From Channallabes apus (taxonomy: Eukaryota; Chordata; Actinopteri; Siluriformes; Clariidae): DNA of 64,000 nucleotides. This document shows positions 11,135-21,068 of this stretch, piece by piece. Location of the stretch: the NCBI GenBank assembly GCA_030522415.1, contig CM060114.1:26249304-26313303 (forward strand). Direction: 5' to 3'. Position 1 is the stretch's first letter; each line of letters starts with the position of its first letter. A program made the translations under genes and the position numbers. The notes under the pieces are model-generated. The model was given only the letters and a program-made list of their open reading frames with translations, was not told where the DNA came from and made no database searches.

Positions 11135-11425
11135 TTATAAAGTGTAGAATCTGGGTTTGTGGAAATCGGGCATGCCACTATAGTAAGCTGAATAGGGACA
11201 GTGAAGGCCAGTGGTGATTACCAGTGTATTTATTCTAATTTTATGACCACAGTAGGATCTCCGATCAACATTCACACACGTATTCATACACTGTGGAAAT
11301 GCCACCAAGACTAAAAAGCATGTCTTTGGGAGGAAACCGGAATACCTGGAGGAAACCCACCAAGCATGGGGAGAATATGCAAACTGCATGCACACAGATA
11401 AACATTTGTACAAAAATGTACATGA
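11135..11425 (-). mobile_element. SINE A' (HE1-like head, different 3' tail)
   Basis: The reverse complement shares the SINE A middle (GCATGCAGTTTGCATATTCTC, TTGGTGGGTTTCCTCCAGG). After GTGTGAATGTTGATC it switches to a different tail, GGAGATCCTACTGTGGTC and CACTGGCCTTCACTGTCCCT, which also appears at 28850, 57220 and 61340. The tail is not the 'GGATTGGCACCCTG' tail of family A. Confidence 0.75.
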
Positions 11426-11845
11426 CATAAACTTCCATGATATAAATTAAGTAAGTTTATATACTCATACAGGAGAATATATATGCATCGCTGTAAAGAA
11501 TTTTTTTTTTATACAAGACAGACCAGTTTTCAGAAATAAAAGACCTAATGTACGCTCCTGGGATTTGCATAAAAATAGAAAGGAGCGAGTGTTACCAGAA
11601 GTTACCCGAAGAACTCATATTCTCCAGCATGCTCAGTAAAACATAACGTTGTACTATACATTTTTTTCTTTACAGCTATGCATATATTCCCCTGTAATGT
11701 TATTTATTTATTACTTTTAAAGTAATACAGTATATGGAAATACAGAATGATTTTGTACATAATTATGCAGACATGATAAACATATATAACAAAACTGGTG
11801 CAGCATATAATATGGTGCCTAAGACTTTTGCTCAGTACTGTATAT

Positions 11846-11958
11846 ACATTCATTCATTCATCTTCTATACCACTTTATCCTTATATACAGGGTCGCGGGG
11901 GGCCTGGAGCCTATCCCAGGAGGCTTAGGGCACAATGCGGGGTACACCCTGGACAGGG
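11846..11958 (-). mobile_element. HE1/DANA-like SINE, 3' fragment
   Basis: Starts with the reversed tail ATTCATTCATCTTCTATACC, then CTTTATCCTTATATACAGGG, GGAGCCTATCCCAGGAGGC and GGGGTACACCCTGGACAGGG. It stops 11 bp before the Tc1 element at 11970. The rest of the SINE is not found on the far side of that element, so it was already 5'-truncated or was lost. Confidence 0.85.
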
Positions 11959-12055
11959 TACTGTATATACAGTGAGATCAATATGTATTTGATCACCCTC
12001 TGATTTTGCTCGTTCTCTTACTTAGAAATCATGGAGGGGTCTACAATTTTCAGCA

Positions 12056-12062
12056 TACAGTA
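12056..12062. repeat. TACAGTA excision-type scar in a Tc1 terminal repeat
   Basis: The left repeat reads TTTTCAGCATACAGTAGGTGC. The same element's right repeat reads, reversed, TTTTCAGCACAGGTGC. Removing CAGTA restores the alignment with one substitution. It looks like a TA site that gained 5 bp. Confidence 0.7.
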
Positions 12063-12340
12063 GGTGCATTTCCACTGTGAGAGACAGAATCTAAAAAGAA
12101 AAATCTGGAAATCACATTGTATGATTTTTTAACAATTTATTTGTGAATTACTGTGTCACATAAATATTTGATCGCTTGCTTATCAGCCAGATTTCTGCCC
12201 CACAAATACCTGTAATTTTGCTTTTAAATAGTCCAGCTACACTCTGCTTATGATTCTAAATTAGTAGCACCTGTTTGAAGTCGTTAGCTGTCATAAAGAC
12301 ACCTGTGCACCCCACAATCAGCCAAAGTCTAAGTAGCAAC

Positions 12341-13264
12341 ATGGGCATAACCAAAGAGCTGTCAAAAGACACAAGAGACAAAATTTGTGATTTTTGCGAG
12401 ACCTTCACAAAGCTGGAAAGGGCTACAGGGCAATTGCCAAGCAGCTTGGTGAAAAAAGAACAACTGTTGAAGCAATTGTCAGAAAATGGAAGAGGCTAAC
12501 GATTACTGTCAATGTCCCTTGGACTGGGGCCCCACAGAAGATCTCTCATTGTGGGGTATCAATGATGCTAAGAATGGTGAAGAATCAGTCCAGAACTACA
12601 CGGGAGGAGCTGGTCAATGCCTTGAAGAGAGCTGGGACCATCGTTTCCAAGGCTACTATCAGTAATATACTAAGACGTCATGGTTTAAAATCTTGCATCG
12701 CACAGAAGTTTCCCCTACTTAAGTCAGCCCATGTCCAGGCCCGTCTGAAGTTTGCTAGGGACCATCTGGATGATCCAGAGGGATAAAAAATGGGAGAAAG
12801 TCAACTCCATTCGACGTGTTTGGAGGAAGAAAAATGATGAGTATCATCCCAATAATACCATACCTACAGTGAAGCATGGGGCTGGAAGCATCATGCTCTG
12901 GGGGTGTTTTTCTGCACAGGGGACAGGACGACTTCTCTGTATTAAGGAGAGGATGAACAGGGCCATGTATTGTGACATATTGGGCAAAAACCTCCTACCC
13001 TCAGTAAGAGCATTAAAGATGGGTCGTGGCTGGGTCTTCCAACATGACAATGGCCCAAAGCACACAGCCAGGAAAACCAAGGAGTGGCTGTGTAAGAAGC
13101 ATATCAAGGTTCTGGAGTGGCCTAGCCAGTCTCCAGACCTAAATCCAATAGAAAATCTTTGGAGAGAGCTGAAACTCCCTGTTGCTCAGCGACAGCCCCG
13201 AAACCTGACAAAGAAGATCTGTATGGAGGAGTGGGCCAAAATACAGTGTGTGCAAACCTGGTGA
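12341..13264 (+). pseudogene. Broken Tc1-like transposase lacking first catalytic Asp
   Basis: ATG at 12341 ([18 protein letters not shown]) opens the paired-like DNA-binding domain; the frame shifts near 12400. The second helix-turn-helix follows ([20 protein letters not shown]). The frame ends [13 protein letters not shown] at 12786. Where a WSDETK-type motif is expected, the sequence jumps to [17 protein letters not shown], so the segment with the first Asp is deleted. The rest is good: [18 protein letters not shown] and [20 protein letters not shown]. It cannot make an active enzyme. Confidence 0.9.
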
Positions 13265-13549
13265 AGAACTACAGGAACCGTTTGTCCTCTGTAATTGTTA
13301 AACGCTTCTATACCAAATATTAAAAATTTTTGACTCAAGTGATCAAATACTTTTGACACAGTAGTTCACAAATAAATTGTTAAAAAAAATCATACAATGT
13401 GATTTTCTGGATTTTTCTTTTTAGATTCTGTCTCTCACAGTCGAAATGCACCTGTGCTGAAAATTGTAGAAACCTGTCCCTTCCATGATTCTAAGTAAGA
13501 GAACTTGCAAAATCACAGGGTGATCAAATACTTATTGACCTCACTGTAT

Positions 13550-14659
13550 ATATATATACACATGTATATATACTGTATATGCATGCTTTTTTTAAAAACC
13601 ATGTCTACATGGAACTGTTCCAGAATTTATTTTCATCTCCATGAATTCCCTGTTCTTATACACTGCATATACTTCAGCCCTGGCATATTGCTTTAATACA
13701 TCAATATGGAGTCTGTAGACCCTTCACCCATGCAGCAGCTGACCCTAGTGACCATTTGTGCTTCAGGCAGTCCCTTTTATATCAATACACACATAGCACA
13801 TTGTCTAGGATGCAGTGTAGAACAAAAAATAGCTATAAATTTAGGGTTTGAAAAACCCCAGTTTAACACAAGGGGTCTGGGCTGTGGGAAGCCCCAGGCA
13901 CACTCTGTTTCACGAGAGGATGTTGGCAAATGATTTGACAAAGGGCAACTCCTAGAGGCTACAGTACCCTCAAATCCCAGAGTCCTTTTTCCCCATTCTG
14001 GCCAAAAACATTGCGATTCTCATATCATTGCCAGTGACATCCTATATGCAAGTCTGCAGAAGCCAGCTGAGTTTATCTACACCATTTCAAACTGTTTGAT
14101 CGAGTCTGTCCAGACATTCAAATCATACTTTGCTAATCAAACTAGTTTTACAAGTACGATGACTCTCGAATCACAGTTAAGATAAATTTCATTAATTAAT
14201 TCATGAATCTTCAGTTCTTTAACCTGGTCAGGGTCAATGTAGTACAGTAGCCTACACTAGGTACACTAAGTGGATGGTAGAATTACACCATGGGTGGGAT
14301 GTCAATCTCATAAGCTAAACATCCAATATTCTGACATACATAGTGTTAGTCAGAAGCTCTGCCAGTCAATGTTAGTTTCTTCCACCAGTCGCAGAAGGAT
14401 ACCTGCCCATGACCACATTACAACTGTACTGTACTGATATTCAGCACAACAGCATTTGCTCTTGTGTGATATTGCGTAAGCATCAGCTCACGGCAGGCAA
14501 AGCTAGCGGGTTTTACTGTAAAGATCCTATAGTATAATCTGTCCAATGTACTATCTGTTCAAACTGGTAGAAACCCATAAAATGAAAAAACAAATGTTTT
14601 TATAACATAATCAAGTCAAAAGATGGAACCTTTCAGTTTTACTTCAATTATACAATAAA
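13550..14659 (+). other. Unassigned intron 1 DNA
   Basis: No gene, SINE or transposon recognised. Several TACAGTA/TACTGTA heptamers occur (for example near 13570, 13962, 14243, 14434 and 14514). Confidence 0.5.
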
Positions 14660-14670
14660 ATATTATATTG

Positions 14671-15003
14671 GGCGGTGCGGTGGTGTAGTGGTTAGCACTG
14701 TCGCCTTGCACCTCCAGGGTCCGGGTTCGATTCCCCGGCCAGGCTCGATTCCCGTCTCCGGGTACTCCGGTTTCCTCCCACAGTCCAAAGATATGCAGGT
14801 TAGGCTAATTGGCGCTCCCAAATTACCCGTAGTGTGTGAATTGGTGTGTGAATGTGCGTATGTGTGTGTGCCCTGCGATGGATTGGCACCCTGTCCAGGG
14901 TGTACCCCGCCTAGTGCCCGAAGTCTCCTGGGATAGGCTCCAGGTCCCCCGCGACCCTGAACACAGGATTAAGCGGTATAGAAGATGAATGAATGAATGA
15001 ATG
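14671..15003 (+). mobile_element. HE1/DANA-like SINE with 11-bp target duplication
   Basis: Starts GGCGGTGCGGTGGTGTAGTG, has an intact A box and B box (GGGTTCGATTCC), and ends GAAGATGAATGAATGAATG. It is flanked by ATATTATATTG at 14660-14670 (overlapping the first base by convention) and 15004-15014. The block GTGTGCATGGAGTTTGCATG to TTTCCTCC is deleted. This is a young copy that ends 21 bp from the Tc1 element at 15025. Confidence 0.92.
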
Positions 15004-15024
15004 ATATTATATTGTACACTCTTA

Positions 15025-16643
15025 CAGTGGTGTGAAAAACTATTTGCCCCCCTTCTGATTTCTTATTCTTTTGCATGTTTGTCACACAAAATGTTTCTGA
15101 TCATCAAACACATTTAACTATTAGTCAAAGATAACACAAGTAAACACAAAATGCAGTTTTTAAATGAGGGGTTTTATTATTTAGGGAGAAAAAAAATCCA
15201 AACCTACATGGCCCTGTGTGAAAAAGTAATTGCCCCTGAACCTAATAACTGGTTGGGCCACCCTTAGCAGCAATAACTGCAATCAAGCGTTTGCGATAAC
15301 TTGCAACGAGTCTTTTACAGCGCTCTGGAGGAATTTTGGCCCACTCATCTTTGCAGAATTGTTGTAATTCAGCTTTATTTGAGGGTTTTCTAGCATGAAC
15401 CGCCTTTTTAAGGTCATGCCACAACATCTCAATAGGATTCATGTCAGGACTTTGACTAGGCCACTCCAAAGTCTTCATTTTGTTTTTCTTCAGCCATTCG
15501 AGGTGGATTTGCTGGTGTGTTTTGGGTCATTGTCCTGCTGCAGCACCCAAGATCGCTTCAGCTTGAGTTGACGAACAGATGGCCGGACATTCTCCTTCAG
15601 GATTTTTTGGTAGACAGTAGAATTCATGGTTCCATCTATCACAGCAAGCCTTCCAGGTCCTGAAGCAGCAAAACAACCCCAGACCATCACACTACCACCA
15701 CCATATTTTACTGTTGGTATGATGTTATTTTTCTGAAATGCTGTGTTACTTTTACGCCAGATGTAACGGGACACGCACCTTCCAAAAAGTTCAACTTTTG
15801 TCTCGTCGGTCCACAAGGTATTTTCCCAAAAGTCTTGTCAATCATTGAGATGTTTTTTTAGCAAAGTTGAGACGAGCCTTAATGTTCTTTTTGATTAAAA
15901 GTGGTTTGCACCTTGGAAATCTGCCATGCAGGCCGTTTTTGCCCAGTCTCTTTCTTATGGTGGAGTCGTGAACACTGACCTTAATTGAGGCAAGTGAGGC
16001 CTGCAGTTCTTTAGATGTTGTCCTGGGGTCTTTTGTGGCCTCTCGGATGAGTTGTCTCTGCGCTCTTGGGGTAATTTTGGTCGGCCGGCCACTCCTGGGA
16101 AGGTTCACCACTGTTCCATGTTTTTGCCATTTGTGGATAATGGCTCTCACTGTGGTTCGCTGGAGTCCCAAAGCTTTAGAAATGGCTTTATAACCTTTAC
16201 CAGACTGATAGTTCTCAATTACTTTTGTTCTCATTTGTTCCTGAATTTCTTTGGATCTTGGCATGATGTCTAGCTTTTGAGGTGCTTTTGGTCTACTTCT
16301 CTGTGTCAGGTAGCTCCTATTTAAGTGATTTCTTGATTGAAACAGGTGTGGCAGTAATCAGGCCTGGGGGTGACTACAGAAATTGAACTCAGGTGTGATA
16401 AACCACAGTTAAGTTATTTTTTAACAAGGGGGGCAATCACTTTTTCACACAGGGTCATGTAGATTTGGAGTTTTTTTTCTCCCTTAATAACGTAAACCTT
16501 CATTTAAAAACTACATTTTGTGTTCAATTATGTTATCTTTGACTAATAGTTAACGGTTTTTGATGAGCAGAAACATTTAAGTGTGACAAACATGCAAAAG
16601 AATAAGAAATCAGGAAGGGGGCAAATAGTTTTTCACACCACTG
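15025..16643 (-). mobile_element. Near-complete Tc1-like element, minus strand
   Basis: Ends CAGTGGTGTGAAAAACTATT (left) and AATAGTTTTTCACACCACTG (right), flanked by TA at 15023-24 and 16644-45. Inverted repeats of about 200 bp are highly similar and carry inner repeats, GAAAAAGTAATTGCCCC (15220) and GGGGCAATCACTTTTTC (16428). The family is common in teleosts. It carries no TACAGTA scar, consistent with being recent. Confidence 0.95.
15242..16264 (-). pseudogene. Tc1-like transposase, all DDE residues present, two frame breaks
   Basis: Reads from MPRSKEIQEQMRTKVIENYQ at 16264. Two helix-turn-helix units follow, with the GRPTKITPRAQRQLIREA linker containing a GRP hook. The frame breaks at KKTSQ* (15842) and resumes with LWTDETKVELFG (first Asp), then VMVWGCFAASGPGRLAVIDG and VLQQDNDPKHTS (second Asp). 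A second break follows at 15490, then [20 protein letters not shown] (Glu) and the end AAKGGPTSY. Length, about 340 residues, is normal. Only small indels separate it from an open frame. Confidence 0.92.
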
Positions 16644-16974
16644 TATATGTATATGTAATAAGAACAATAATACAATATAGAATAACAGCAAACATAATTC
16701 TACATAACAGACAGAACAAAGACTTGATAAAAGCTGCCTTATTTAATGTGGTTTCTATGGTAACAGTGATTGTTAGCCTAGAGAAATGGCTTGCTTCTCT
16801 CTATATATGGCAAAGCATAATGTAGTATATGGCCTAGAGGAGCCACTTTGGGATTTGTCCTGTGGCTTAACAGCTCATTACCCTGAAGTGTACCTTTTTG
16901 TGGTTCGCAAATATTTAGGTAATTTGGGATCTAAGCAAAAGTGAAAAGAAAAAAAAAAAAAAAAAAACATATTT

Positions 16975-17102
16975 GTAATGCAAGAGAACCTGCTGGAAGG
17001 ACAGCGTGTCTGCAGCACTCCACTAAGCAGGGCCTTCTGCTAGAATGGCCAGAAGGAAACTAATCTTCAGTAAAAGACATATTACATCTTGCTTGGCCAA
17101 AA
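16975..17102 (+). mobile_element. Tc1-like transposase scrap (second HTH region)
   Basis: About 130 bp of nucleotide-level similarity to the Sleeping Beauty-type transposase region between the helix-turn-helix and the first Asp: CTGCAGCACTCCACTAAGCA, GGGCCTTCTGCTAGAATGGCC, AGTAAAAGACATATTACAT, CTTGCTTGGCCAAAAGCAA. No terminal repeats nearby. Confidence 0.7.
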
Positions 17103-17937
17103 GCAACCTAAATATTATGCAATAGGGCTCTCGTGTGTAGGCACTGTAGTGTAAAAAAATCGCTTATGTAGCTAATCCAGAATAAACCATATTTTCTCTT
17201 CATTCTCTTTATTATATCGAAAGCTACTGAATAGCTATGAAGTCTGGTTGCCGCTTTTAGGCATAGGACAGAGACAGAGACTATACCTGAACATGCATCA
17301 GAATAAGAATATGAAATAACTGACAATTCTTCGCTAACAAAGTGATTGAATGTGGCTTACATTTTTTCTTTGCCATTTTTTTATTTGATCAACACTACTG
17401 TATGTTTGCCATATATTTTTATTCTAATTGTAAGAGTATGAATAATACAATTCAGAGGAATCTGTGCGATTACATCCCTCAGTTTAGCATAAGGCACATA
17501 AAACAAAACAGGTTTGGCTGTGAGTCCTTGGTCACACTGTACATCCTCTATCTTTCACTTCTGCTCAACATTCCTTGGTTTGGTGTTGGCTGGAGATGTA
17601 GTGACAGAGAAGATGCAAGACGATGATCCAAATCTCCTGGGTGGGAAAACCACATTTCCTTCACTTACTCCTACGCTAGCTCTTAACTTTTATTTTGAAA
17701 AGCTCTAATGGGAATCTCCATCAAGCTGTCAGTTGCTGAGCTGGTACGACCAGAATTGGAGAACTGGAGAATTATCTGATGCTTCTTACTTATGGTTTGT
17801 AAAACATTTTTTATTAAATACACTTCTCCTCTATGCAGTGAAAATGTCCAAAAGGACAATATTTCATACTGTAGATTATTATTAAAATAATATTAACATT
17901 CTGAATACGAGGAAGACAAGAACAGAAAGGTTACACG

Positions 17938-18130
17938 CACGCACCGGACACTTCATTAGGTATAAATGTTCAATGCTCTTTAATGCAAATGTCTAATCAG
18001 CCAATCACATAGCAGCAGACAAGCAAACCAGGTGACACTCCTGTCAGCTAAGACCAAAAAAATGAGGCTCACCAAAATTGGACAATAGAAGATTGGAAAA
18101 ATGTTGCATGGACTGACGAGTCCATAAACG
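17938..18130 (+). mobile_element. Internally deleted Tc1/mariner-type fragment
   Basis: Begins CACCGGACACTTCATTAGG with AATCAGCCAATCACATAGCAG, the end of a widespread fish DNA transposon. It then jumps to transposase sequence GCTCACCAAAATTGGACAA, TAGAAGATTGGAAAAATGTT and GCATGGACTGACGAGTCC, the first-Asp region (WTDES). Most of the element is missing. Confidence 0.7.
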
Positions 18131-18237
18131 ATCTCCATAGTCATCAGATCCATCTTTGGGATGTGGTGGAACAGGAGATCGGGATCATGTGTATGCAGCT
18201 GACAAATCTGCAGGAACAGAATGAAGGCAGCTTAATT

Positions 18238-18445
18238 AACACAAAATATATAAAGTAAAAATAAAACAAATTAACCTGCACTTTACCTTAAAAAAAAGTA
18301 AAAAATAAATCCCAACACATAAGTGTTTCCATTTAGAAAGAGAGAGAGAACCGGCACGGTGTCAAATTACACGCGCGCACACACATAACACACACACTCT
18401 GCAGCGCAAGAGAAAGAAAAACACACACACACATAACACATTGAT
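18238..18445 (-). mobile_element. Internal fragment related to the pogo-like element at 49678
   Basis: AAAATAAAACAAATTAACCT and GCACTTTACCTT are the reverse complement of 50192-50232 in the pogo-like element. The following ATAAGTGTTTCCATTTA and CACACACG blocks match its 50360-50400 segment reversed. Neither terminal repeat is present. Confidence 0.65.
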
Positions 18446-18449
18446 CTTC

Positions 18450-19030
18450 TGCAGGAAGTATGGTGAATGCCCCAGTCCTCAGCAGTCCAAAGTCATATTC
18501 TCCGATGATGCCCCTTACGATTGTTTGGGGCATCTGGAAAAAGGCTTGTCCGAGAAGAAAAAGTGAGCGCTACCATCAGTCCTGTGTCATGCCAACAGTA
18601 AAGCATCCTGAGACCATTCATGTATGGGGTTGCTTCTCATCCAAGGGAGTGGGCTCACTCACAATTTTGCCCAAAAACACAGCCATGAATAAATAATGGT
18701 ACCAAAACACCCTCCAACAGCAACTTCTTACAACAATCCAACAACAGTTTGGTGAAGAACAATGCATTTTTCAGCATGATGGAGATGCAAAAGGAATAAC
18801 TAAGTGGCTCGGTGACCAAAACGTTGAAATTTTGGGTCCATGGCCCGGAAACCCCAGATCTTAATCCCATTGAGAACTTGTGGTCAATCCTCAAGAGGTG
18901 GGTGGACAAACAAAAACCCACTAATTCTGACAAACTGCATGAAGTGATTATGAAAGAATGGGTTGCTACCAGTCAGGATTTGGCCCAGAAGTTGATTGAC
19001 AGCCCAGTCGAATTGCAGAGGTCCTGAAAA
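18450..19030 (+). pseudogene. Tc1-like transposase remnant, catalytic half
   Basis: Frame-interrupted translation shows VMPTVKHPETIHVWGCFSSK, GVGSLTILPKNTAMNK with stops, QQQFGEEQCIFQHDGDAK (second Asp), then [20 protein letters not shown] (Glu) and DSPVELQRS. It belongs to a different Tc1 lineage from those at 11970 and 15025. Terminal repeats are not recognised. It is adjacent to the fragments at 17938 and 18238, so this 1 kb is a mosaic of remnants. Confidence 0.85.
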
Positions 19031-19204
19031 AGAAGAGCCAACACTGCAAATACTGACTCTTTGCATAAATGTCATGTAATTGTCGATAAAAGCCATTGAA
19101 ATGTATGAAGTGCTTGTAATTATATTTCAGTACATCACAGAAACAACTGAAACAAAGATCTAAAAGCAGTTTAGCAGCAAACTCTGTGCAAACTGTAGGG
19201 GTCT

Positions 19205-19253
19205 TCATTCATTCATTTTCTAGACAGGACAGGGTGCCAATCCATCGCAGGGC
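19205..19253 (-). mobile_element. 49-bp SINE retrocopy with 14-bp target duplication
   Basis: Between perfect copies of AACTGTAGGGGTCT (19191-19204 and 19254-19267) lies only the SINE tail (TCATTCATTCATTTTCTA) fused to AGGGTGCCAATCCATCGCAG and GGC. It is 5'-truncated and internally deleted, and its flanking duplication shows that it inserted as a unit. Confidence 0.85.
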
Positions 19254-19314
19254 AACTGTAGGGGTCTGTTTATTGAAAATTTAACATTTTATTTTATTTC
19301 TGATCAAAAGAACA

Positions 19315-19661
19315 TTCATTCATTCATTTTCTATACCGCTTAATCCTGTGTTCAGGGTCGCGGGGGACCTGGAGCCTATCCCAGGAGACTTCGGGCACTA
19401 GGCGGGGTACACCCTGGACAGGGTGCCAATCCATCGCAGGGCACACACACATACACACACTCTCACACCTACGGGCAATTTAGGAACGCCAATTAGCCTA
19501 ACCTGCATATCTTTGGACTGTGGGAGGAAACGGGAGTACCCGGAGGAAACCCACCAAGCACGGAGAGAACATGCAAACTCCATGAACACAGAGAGGGGAA
19601 TCGAACCCTGGACCCTGGAGGTGCAAGGCGACAGTGCTAACCACTACACCACCGCGCCGCC
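19315..19661 (-). mobile_element. HE1/DANA-like SINE, near-intact, 12-bp target duplication
   Basis: Flanked by ATCAAAAGAACA (19303-19314 and 19662-19673). The reverse complement gives the A box (GGCGGCGCGGTGGTGTAGTG), B box (GGGTTCGATTCC), conserved middle and ATG AATG tail. It contains GCACACACACATACACACAC, which serves as the unscarred reference for 62920. Confidence 0.95.
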
Positions 19662-19673
19662 ATCAAAAGAACA

Positions 19674-20760
19674 AAAAGAACAAAATGAACTAAATGACTC
19701 AAAAAAGATTTGTTAATTTTGATGAATGACATTCATAGAACTGAGTCTAAAATAATTCAAACTTCCCATAACTAAACCGCATAGATGAGATAGGGGTATA
19801 ACAGCAGGAATAACAGAGAGGGGGCTGTTTATAGGGGTGGGGCTTGTAGGACAACTTTCATACACACACACACTCTCAGTGTATGACACCCTTATATCAT
19901 AAAAAGATTTTGCAATCTTACATAAAATCTTAGATTTCACAAAGACTTTGAAAAAATCATTAGTTTAAAAATTTTTACAGATGTCGCTGTGCATTTTTTA
20001 ACATGTGCTGAGTGTGCAATTTAAATTTACTTAATAAACACAATCTCACACCTACGTACATTCCGTGCCCTTGACTATAACACATCAAAATTTGAGTTAA
20101 TTCCAAGATGGCATACATTTTTAAAAACCTGCTTATGAGGCAATTAAATTCTATGCGAACGAAATTGAGGGCACAGCAGGTACAGTAGGTATTAAATTAT
20201 TGGCACATTTTTAATGCTTCTTAACACATTTAATCTCATGTTTATGGCTATATGAAAATTTCTCAATGGAAAAACTGGGTCATACTGCCATCTCTAGAAG
20301 CCCATGTTGTATGCTGTTCAACTTCATGCAGTATTTCTTTCCTGAATACAAAAAACACGGCATAATTTGATTCTTTGTAAGAATGTCTCAGGGTACATCA
20401 AATGGGCCTGTCATCAGTAAAAAAAAAAATCACAACTATTTGAACCTTTAAAATTCACAGTTAAACTTTTTAAAAGCGCTGGGAGATGGTGAAATTACTT
20501 TTTCACTCATGATTGATTGTTCACTTAAATGTGTTTTTTGACATATTCAAGGTCTCCTGTTACTTATTTCTATTCACTCGTATTTTCTCTTCTTTCATAT
20601 TGTCACTCATTTTCTTTCTCCATACTCCTGGTTCATCTTGTATTATCTCTTATCTCTCTGATATCCTCTATTTTTTTTCTTGTACGTCTTTGAATTTCTT
20701 CTCTTGAAATTTTATCTTTGTGTCACTCTCTGCCTTCTCCATCCTTGATTTTTTTTAAAC
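19674..20760 (+). other. Unassigned intron 1 DNA
   Basis: No recognisable repeat or gene. The last 250 bp before exon 2 are strongly pyrimidine-rich on the + strand (many TCTC/TTTT words), which extends the polypyrimidine tract. Confidence 0.5.
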
Positions 20761-20794
20761 ACCCCCTTTCTCTCACTCTCTCACCACTTTATAG

Positions 20795-21068
20795 GTATCT
20801 TGCTGTGACCCAGTTCTCACCGACTCATGCAAGGAAGGCTTTCCCGTGTTTTGATGAGCCAATCTACAAAGCCACCTTCATTGTGAGACTGAGGCATGAT
20901 GCCTCCTACCAGTCCCTCTCTAACATGCCCATTGAGTCATCCAACCTGGATGAGGACGGCTGGGTAACCAATCACTTTTACAGGACACCTCGCATGTCTA
21001 CTTACTATCTGGCCTGGGCGGTGTGCAACTTCACGTACCGCGAGGCGATCACAGATAGTGGAGTTGTG
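20795..21068 (+). CDS. trhde: trhde coding exon 2: M1 N-terminal domain
   Basis: 274 bp. The first base completes the split Arg codon, then [20 protein letters not shown]. The TQ..P..AR..FPC.DEP..KA.F pattern is the hallmark strand of M1 aminopeptidases. The exon continues [20 protein letters not shown] and [20 protein letters not shown], and ends SGVV with donor GTAAGT at 21069. An N-glycosylation site is NFT. The sequence is closely similar to mammalian TRHDE as I know it. There are no frame breaks. Confidence 0.97.

Larger units (their letters stand above)
11970..13546 (+). mobile_element. Full-length Tc1-like element with long inverted repeats
   Basis: Begins CAGTGAGATCAATATGTATT and ends AATACTTATTGACCTCACTG, flanked by TA on both sides (11968-69 and 13547-48). 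The inverted repeats are about 210 bp. Each has an inner repeat, AAATATTTGATC (near 12162) and GATCAAATACTTT (near 13340), an IR/DR structure. The left repeat contains a 5-bp TACAGTA scar absent from the right repeat. The transposase is broken. Confidence 0.93.
7193..20794 (+). other. trhde: trhde intron 1 (13.6 kb)
   Basis: Donor GTAATA at 7193; acceptor is a long pyrimidine tract then TATAG ending at 20794. It contains the Tc1/mariner-type elements, SINEs and TA repeat listed below. Stretches 7193-7620, 7936-8360, 9796-10200, 10553-11134, 11430-11845, 13550-14660, 16650-16970, 17110-17935 and 19680-20760 hold no recognisable gene. Several of them carry TACAGTA/TACTGTA heptamers. Confidence 0.9.
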
